Part shown: one piece after another, positions 14,229-18,203 of the stretch | Numbering within the stretch: the stretch's first letter is position 1 | Layout of the letters: each line of letters opens with the position of its first letter | Origin: JAWCQZ01 sp038869515 [NCBI: Halobacteria archaeon] | Lineage (GTDB): Archaea; Halobacteriota; Syntropharchaeia; JACQPP01 | DNA: 18,203 bases | Assembly (NCBI GenBank): GCA_038869515.1 | Contig: JAWCQZ010000012.1 | Coordinates: 1 to 18,203, forward strand | Direction: 5' to 3' | Notes under the pieces: model-generated | Database searches by the model: none | What the model saw: the letters and a program-made list of their open reading frames with translations, nothing else | Told to the model about the DNA's origin: nothing | Position numbers and translations under genes: made by a program

Positions 14229-17200
14229 ACTGTGGGTTCCCACCTCTCGTTTGGCCTGTTCCACTGTAATACCTTAGGCCCAAATCTCGGAAACGCCGAT
14301 ATGCCACTACCTACCTCACTAAAAGTCACCTCGATTTTGGTAATCCCGAACCTGTCGATTTGGGAAAACAGTAGAATTTTATCTCCTGCTTGATCGACCT
14401 GAGAGGGATTTCGAATGGTGTCTCGGATCATTACCAAAATGTCACTGAAAGTCAAACCCGTTTCATCCATCGTCTTTGCAATCGGGGTCGTGGTTATTTT
14501 CTGACCCATAGGCCAAATAGTTGTAATGTCGTTTGCCACAGCAGTTGCGTCTTCACCAGTTCCATGCCTGAGCATGAAATGGATTACACCACCTTCGTCT
14601 GGTTTTCCAAGGTCACCTACCTTAAAAGTCACCCTTTTCCCGATTATCCGCTGCCCCACCGTTCCTGGAGCCGATTGAACAATTTCATCGATCATGATTC
14701 TTTCACCACCTTTCGCCGCGTCGAAAATGATGTCCCACCCTACTCCAAGTCTCCTTAATTTGAACACCTTGATCGGGTGCACCAAAATCTTAACCACTCC
14801 CGCAATCTCCTCCAGCGATTTCGCACCAAAACCGAGGACCTTCCCGAGTCTTGGAGAGGCGGCCCCTAATTTGGTGAGCAGTGCTCCGCCCCTCGCCGCA
14901 ATCCCCTCGAACGGAATCACCGACCCCACCAGCAACGCCACCTTCGTCCACCCCGACGACGAGTCACCGAGATCGAAAGTCTCCAAGATGTCAGAGAAGT
15001 CATCTTTGCAGAGTGGTCCGAAGCCGGGCGGGCCGCAAGGGATGTCTCCCATCTTCAGGAACTCATTCAATCCCTCCCGCCCCGCCAGCAGTCCGAAGAC
15101 GTAGGCCTGGTTGTTGTGCCGCGCCTGCTGGTCCTGCGTCTCCAGGCAGACCTCCTCGCAGAGGGCCCCGAGGAAGAACTCGTCCACGCTGCCGGTCAGC
15201 CCCTCGGTGACCTTGCCCAACAACAGGTGGGTGACCGCGGGCTTGAACTTGAGCAACCTCCCCTTCACGTCGTTCAGCAGCCTCGCCTCCACCCCGACCA
15301 CCTGCCCCCTCCCCACGAACACGATGGTCTTGAAAACCGTCTTTCCATCCTTCTTCGCCTCAATCTCGTAGCCGCCTTGTCCCAGGGTCAGGACGCAAAC
15401 CCCGAATTCTGTCGTGAAGCAGGGCGAGGGGGACCCCTTGACTGCCCTGCTGACGATGTCCCGGGCGACCACCTCGGCCCCGGGAATCGCCTCTCCCCGC
15501 GCCCCGACGACGTTGACGTTGATCGTGGCCTGTTTCTCCGCGAGGTTGAAGGAGAAACTGTGCAGCCGGTTGATCTGGAAAATCGCGTCGATTCCGCTCG
15601 GCTCCTGGAAATCGGGGTGTGTAACTGAAACGGAATAGGACCCCGCCAATAGTCCCATTTCACCCACAGGGGTCAACTTGCCAGTTGGAGGAGAGAGGAA
15701 CTGGAAAGTTCCGTCAGCTTCCTTTTTCAACAGTTCCACCATGGCGCCCTGGGGCCTTGAGTCCACGAAGACCGACGAAGTCCTCTCGACACCCTGGCGG
15801 ATGGTGATGAAGTTGGACTGGAAGGAGAAAAATTGGTGCAAGGCCGTGGGCGGGTTCTGGCAGGGCGCGTCGCACACGAAGGCGTGAGCCAGCCAGCGGG
15901 TCTCGAACTTGTTCAGGTTGACCGTGCACTCCCGTCTCTCGATGCTCGGCCCGGAGAAGGCGATGGGGAGCGTGCAGATTCGCGTGAAGGTTTCCTCTCC
16001 AGACGGGGAGATGTCGACCCGCTCCACCCGGATGAGGGCGTGGGTCGGGGGGAAGACGGAACCGGGCTGGGTGGCGAGGGCGGTGAACTTGAAGGTGTAG
16101 GTGGGCGCCAGGGCGAAGAAGTCCTGGGAGACCGCGAACTCGTCCGCCCGGCTGATGAAGACGTGGGATTGGAACTTCAAATTCTGCGTCACATTCACGG
16201 CCAGCCCCTCGTCGCCCCCGAGGGCGACCGTGGCCGCGGCGGTGGCGACGGAGGCGTTCCGGTAGGCGTCCACGAACTTGAACTGGCCGGTGGAGAGGGC
16301 GAGGTCCCAGGTCAGCGGGGCGAGTTCGGAGGCGGTGGTTTTGACGTCGGACCAGTTGCGGTCCGACAGATTTTCCCCGACCGCCTCGGAGAGCCGGGTG
16401 TAGCGGGTCAGTTGCGGGAGGGAGTCTTCGAGGGGCCGGGTGCGGTTGTAGAAGGTGTTCCAGTAGACGGAGTTTTCGAGGGCGGCCACGGCGGTGTCCA
16501 CCTGGGCCGCCGTCCCGTTCCAGAACTCGCGGGCGACGAGGCGGTAGGCGCTGCTCAGGTTGCCGTTGACGATTTGCGCTTTGTTATCCGCAATCCACTG
16601 CCGTGTCGCGTTGATGTCCTCCGAGGTCAAACTGAAGTTGGCCTGTAGGTCCGCGACCTCCTCGGGGTCGAAGCCCTCGTTGACGACTTTATCGAACCGT
16701 TCCTGTGCCCGGGTCTTGTTGATTTGGAATCCGACGGAGTCGAGGACGGCTTCCATCGCTTTACCTTCTTTGACCAGAGCCGCCGTCTGCTTCGCCTGCG
16801 CCTCGACGAACGCCCCGAACCGGTCCCGCGTGTAGTTGAGGGTGTGGTCCATCAGGGAGAGGACGGCCCCGCTCCGGTTTTGGGCCTGGCTCTCCAGTTC
16901 GGCGGCGAAGGTGAGGTTCGTATCGACGGGGATTCCGAGTGCCCGCGCCTTCTCGAAGACGGTCTCGTTCAGTTCTCCCGGCAGGTTCGTGGCCACGTCA
17001 AGCAGGTCCACGATTTCGAGGAGTTCGGGGGTTTCAAATGCTTGCTGGAGGGTGGCCTGCTCGACGACGGCCTGCTCCAACTTGGCGGCTTCGAAGAGGC
17101 GCTCTTGGATGGGCATCGCGCCCGTGGTCGGCTCCTGCACAAACTCGGTGCGGACGGTGTAGTAGGCGCGGACTTCGTGCCGCATGTCGAAGAAGTCCGC

Positions 17201-17245
17201 CTCGGAGTCGGTGAGGGCCGACGCTGGAACCAGGAGGGTCTTCAT
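14225..17245 (-). CDS. P3: headless P2 paralog with putative toxin-like C-terminal tip
   Basis: The product is 1006 aa from ATG 17245, 13 bases after the previous stop. An in-frame ATG at 17284 would overlap that gene. Residue 6 onward aligns with P2 from residue 235, so the signal peptide and the whole DUF11-like domain are absent. The remaining modules match P2: helical region ~10-335, beta domain, PEGA-like ~491-568, and carboxypeptidase-regulatory-like ~571-650. After LLNDV (656) comes a unique tail: a Cys-containing helical linker, a hydrophobic Gly/Ala segment (766-790, VALLVGSVIPFEG), and a last ~120 residues with H889, R893-H894-G895, an I-R-D-T-I-R-N-P helix, and GSGISAFPRFGPKVLQWN. 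This last block faintly recalls BECR-fold RNase toxin domains. Without a signal peptide the product cannot be exported as it stands, so it may be a silent tip donor or a pseudogene. Confidence 0.75.
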   Translation of the reverse strand: MKTLLVPASALTDSEADFFDMRHEVRAYYTVRTEFVQEPTTGAMPIQERLFEAAKLEQAVVEQATLQQAFETPELLEIVDLLDVATNLPGELNETVFEKARALGIPVDTNLTFAAELESQAQNRSGAVLSLMDHTLNYTRDRFGAFVEAQAKQTAALVKEGKAMEAVLDSVGFQINKTRAQERFDKVVNEGFDPEEVADLQANFSLTSEDINATRQWIADNKAQIVNGNLSSAYRLVAREFWNGTAAQVDTAVAALENSVYWNTFYNRTRPLEDSLPQLTRYTRLSEAVGENLSDRNWSDVKTTASELAPLTWDLALSTGQFKFVDAYRNASVATAAATVALGGDEGLAVNVTQNLKFQSHVFISRADEFAVSQDFFALAPTYTFKFTALATQPGSVFPPTHALIRVERVDISPSGEETFTRICTLPIAFSGPSIERRECTVNLNKFETRWLAHAFVCDAPCQNPPTALHQFFSFQSNFITIRQGVERTSSVFVDSRPQGAMVELLKKEADGTFQFLSPPTGKLTPVGEMGLLAGSYSVSVTHPDFQEPSGIDAIFQINRLHSFSFNLAEKQATINVNVVGARGEAIPGAEVVARDIVSRAVKGSPSPCFTTEFGVCVLTLGQGGYEIEAKKDGKTVFKTIVFVGRGQVVGVEARLLNDVKGRLLKFKPAVTHLLLGKVTEGLTGSVDEFFLGALCEEVCLETQDQQARHNNQAYVFGLLAGREGLNEFLKMGDIPCGPPGFGPLCKDDFSDILETFDLGDSSSGWTKVALLVGSVIPFEGIAARGGALLTKLGAASPRLGKVLGFGAKSLEEIAGVVKILVHPIKVFKLRRLGVGWDIIFDAAKGGERIMIDEIVQSAPGTVGQRIIGKRVTFKVGDLGKPDEGGVIHFMLRHGTGEDATAVANDITTIWPMGQKITTTPIAKTMDETGLTFSDILVMIRDTIRNPSQVDQAGDKILLFSQIDRFGITKIEVTFSEVGSGISAFPRFGPKVLQWNRPNERWEPTV
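16809..17094 (-). repeat. 286-bp direct repeat, copy in P3
   Basis: This is identical by eye to 8276-8561 in P1, in the same orientation and 8533 bases away. It is long enough to serve homologous recombination that would delete or exchange everything between. Confidence 0.9.
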
Positions 17246-17258
17246 TGTGCCTAGAAAC

Positions 17259-17789
17259 TCAAGATTCAACACCGAAGGGTTCACTGGTTTCTAGCGAACG
17301 TTCTAGGAAGGGGAGGAGTAGATTCATCGCTCCAAATAAACTTAGGAACACTTTTTCGTTCCTCCTATATCCCTCTTCTGCTATTTTTTGGAGCTTACGA
17401 CATACCTCAATGAACTTTGGAAGACGTTCCATGAGTATAAATGCGGGTCCAAACTCATCATCTGAATTTGTAATCATTCTCTCTACATATGAGCGATACT
17501 CTGTCGGATCGAGTCCAGCCTCTACAATGAAACCTGCAATATCCCTGAGATAGGAGGCACCCATTTGGAAAACACATCCTTCACGCCCGCCCTGAACATT
17601 GAATCTACATGTTGGGCATACCCTCCTGCCTGCCTCACGACATTTTGCTACATATTCTTCGAAGGTGATAGTTACCCCACCGATTATGACCACCTCGTTT
17701 GGCTTCCTACCTTTCTTCAAAATTAAAATGGACCGAGGGCAACCTGGGATTTTCTTCCTACCATCGATAAGGCCATAAGTTACGCTCAT
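17259..17789 (-). CDS. Unrecognised 176-aa cysteine-containing protein, second candidate immunity gene
   Basis: ATG 17789 overlaps the stop of the upstream remnant as ATGA, so the two were translated together. The N-terminal half is beta-rich and has cysteines arranged like a small metal site: KCREAGRRVCPTC, then GREGC nine residues on. C17 (PGCPRS) lies further forward. The second half is helical (FIVEAGLDPTEYRSYVERMI, LPKFIEVCRKLQKIAEEGYR). There is no signal peptide or membrane span, so it is cytoplasmic. It is AT-rich compared with the P3 helical region next door. By position behind a C-terminal remnant it mirrors the P3 tip/174-aa gene pair. An immunity or accessory role is only a guess. 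Confidence 0.55.
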   Translation of the reverse strand: MSVTYGLIDGRKKIPGCPRSILILKKGRKPNEVVIIGGVTITFEEYVAKCREAGRRVCPTCRFNVQGGREGCVFQMGASYLRDIAGFIVEAGLDPTEYRSYVERMITNSDDEFGPAFILMERLPKFIEVCRKLQKIAEEGYRRNEKVFLSLFGAMNLLLPFLERSLETSEPFGVES

Positions 17790-18077
17790 GGAACCCCAAA
17801 CTTCTTAATCAACTTCGCCATCCCTTCGAACTCTTGTGAGGTGAAGCCCATGCGAAGGCCATAGCCTATACCGTCCTTTGGACCGATTGTAAATTGCTGA
17901 GCTATCCCCTCAAGTTGCTGCAGAGTGAACGCCTCGCCAGTCACTAGACTACGGCCACCCGTGACTACAACACTCAAGCCAGTTTCTGGATCCACTCCTG
18001 AGTTGATCATAGTATCCAATCGACTAAGCTGCCCGCCTGCACTCCTGGCTTGGTCAACACCTGTCTTTACCTGAAAT
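17786..18077 (-). pseudogene. C-terminal remnant of a larger protein cut by an IS
   Basis: About 96 codons are open from the IS edge (18077) to TGA 17786. A TTG at 18019 could start a 77-aa product, but the frame continues upstream without a break (QVKTGVDQARSAGGQLSR). I therefore read it as the end of a longer gene whose front was displaced. The sequence has a VDPETGLSVVVTGG segment and a final helix TSQEFEGMAKLIKKFGVP. I recognise no family. It may be the tip of another P-type protein: the gene behind it overlaps by ATGA, exactly as at the P3 end. Confidence 0.45.
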
Positions 18078-18203
18078 GTAAGAGTTTAGCCAACCGGTCT
18101 GCCCCGGGCGCATCGAGAGAGAGTCCGCTCCAGCAGTTTAATAAAGTTCCGGCCACTGCGTCGGCAGCTCTCCTTCACACTGACGAGGACCGTCGTGGTC
18201 TCC
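18078..18203 (-). mobile_element. End of an IS66-like element entering from the right
   Basis: The putative element end is GTAAGAGTTTAGCC on the plus strand at 18078, resembling the GTAA-starting ends of IS66-type elements. The transposase 3' end lies 8 bases inside. The other end, and any 8-bp target copy of CCTGAAAT (18070-18077), are outside the window. The boundary is inferred. Confidence 0.4.
18086..18203 (-). CDS. Transposase C-terminal end, partial (IS66-like)
   Basis: Thirty-eight codons run into the window from the right and end at TAA 18086. The residues VLVSVKESCRRSGRNFIKLL match the usual final helix of IS66-type transposases (a 'T-C-R/K-x-x-G-R-x-F-x-x-F/L-L' pattern). Composition is more GC-rich than the neighbouring remnant. 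The family call rests on this short motif only. Confidence 0.5.
   Translation of the reverse strand, partial: ETTTVLVSVKESCRRSGRNFIKLLERTLSRCARGRPVG

Noticed and set aside
1-18203. CRISPR arrays, tRNA or rRNA genes
   Set aside because: No regularly spaced short repeats, cloverleaf-like segments or conserved rRNA motifs were seen on either strand.

Overview
The window is a GC-rich stretch, about 60% G+C with sharply AT-richer islands, that looks archaeal. Two reading frames end in PGF-CTERM signals (Pro-Gly-Phe-Glu, a hydrophobic stretch, then a basic tail), the tag for archaeosortase anchoring. The surface proteins are full of N-x-S/T sequons. One gene encodes a multi-membrane-span protein with a DUF835 domain, a family I associate with Thermoplasmata and relatives. 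An uncultured Thermoplasmatota archaeon is my best guess; this is inference, since no rRNA or tRNA is present. No stretch longer than about 300 bases lacks a gene, pseudogene or mobile element.

Left part (1-5026): all genes are on the minus strand. The first is a large secreted PHP-domain (CehA/McbA-type) metallohydrolase running off the left edge. It is followed rightward by a winged-helix protein gene and a two-gene HEPN/MNT module. The MNT antitoxin-type nucleotidyltransferase carries an AbrB-like DNA-binding domain at its N terminus. A run of T/A at 5000-5015 probably promotes the MNT-HEPN pair. Rightward across a 235-base divergent gap lies the DUF835 membrane protein (5227-6453, plus strand).

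Middle part (6679-9422): a PGF-CTERM surface-protein fragment and the first of three paralogous surface proteins (P1) are separated by a degenerate IS1634-like element. The element has good inverted repeats but an internally deleted, nonsense-bearing transposase. No target duplication is visible, so sequence was probably lost here.

Right part (9419-18203): a tightly coupled minus-strand cluster, read right to left. It contains a gene remnant cut by an IS66-like element, a 176-aa gene, paralog P3 (lacking its N-terminal head), a 174-aa gene, full-length paralog P2, and a secreted beta-propeller with PGF-CTERM. Nearly every junction is an ATGA or GTGA four-base overlap. P2 and P3 share a signal/DUF11-like head (lost in P3), a long helical region, a PEGA-like domain and a carboxypeptidase-regulatory-like domain. 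They then diverge abruptly after a common LLNDV motif into unrelated tails. The tails and the small genes behind them are AT-rich; the shared heads are GC-rich. This is the layout of polymorphic toxins: conserved delivery head, exchangeable tip and downstream immunity gene. The P3 tip has features faintly recalling BECR-fold RNase toxins. I propose this tandem array as a candidate undescribed archaeal polymorphic toxin/immunity or surface-diversification locus. The architecture is read directly from the sequence; the toxin function is inference.
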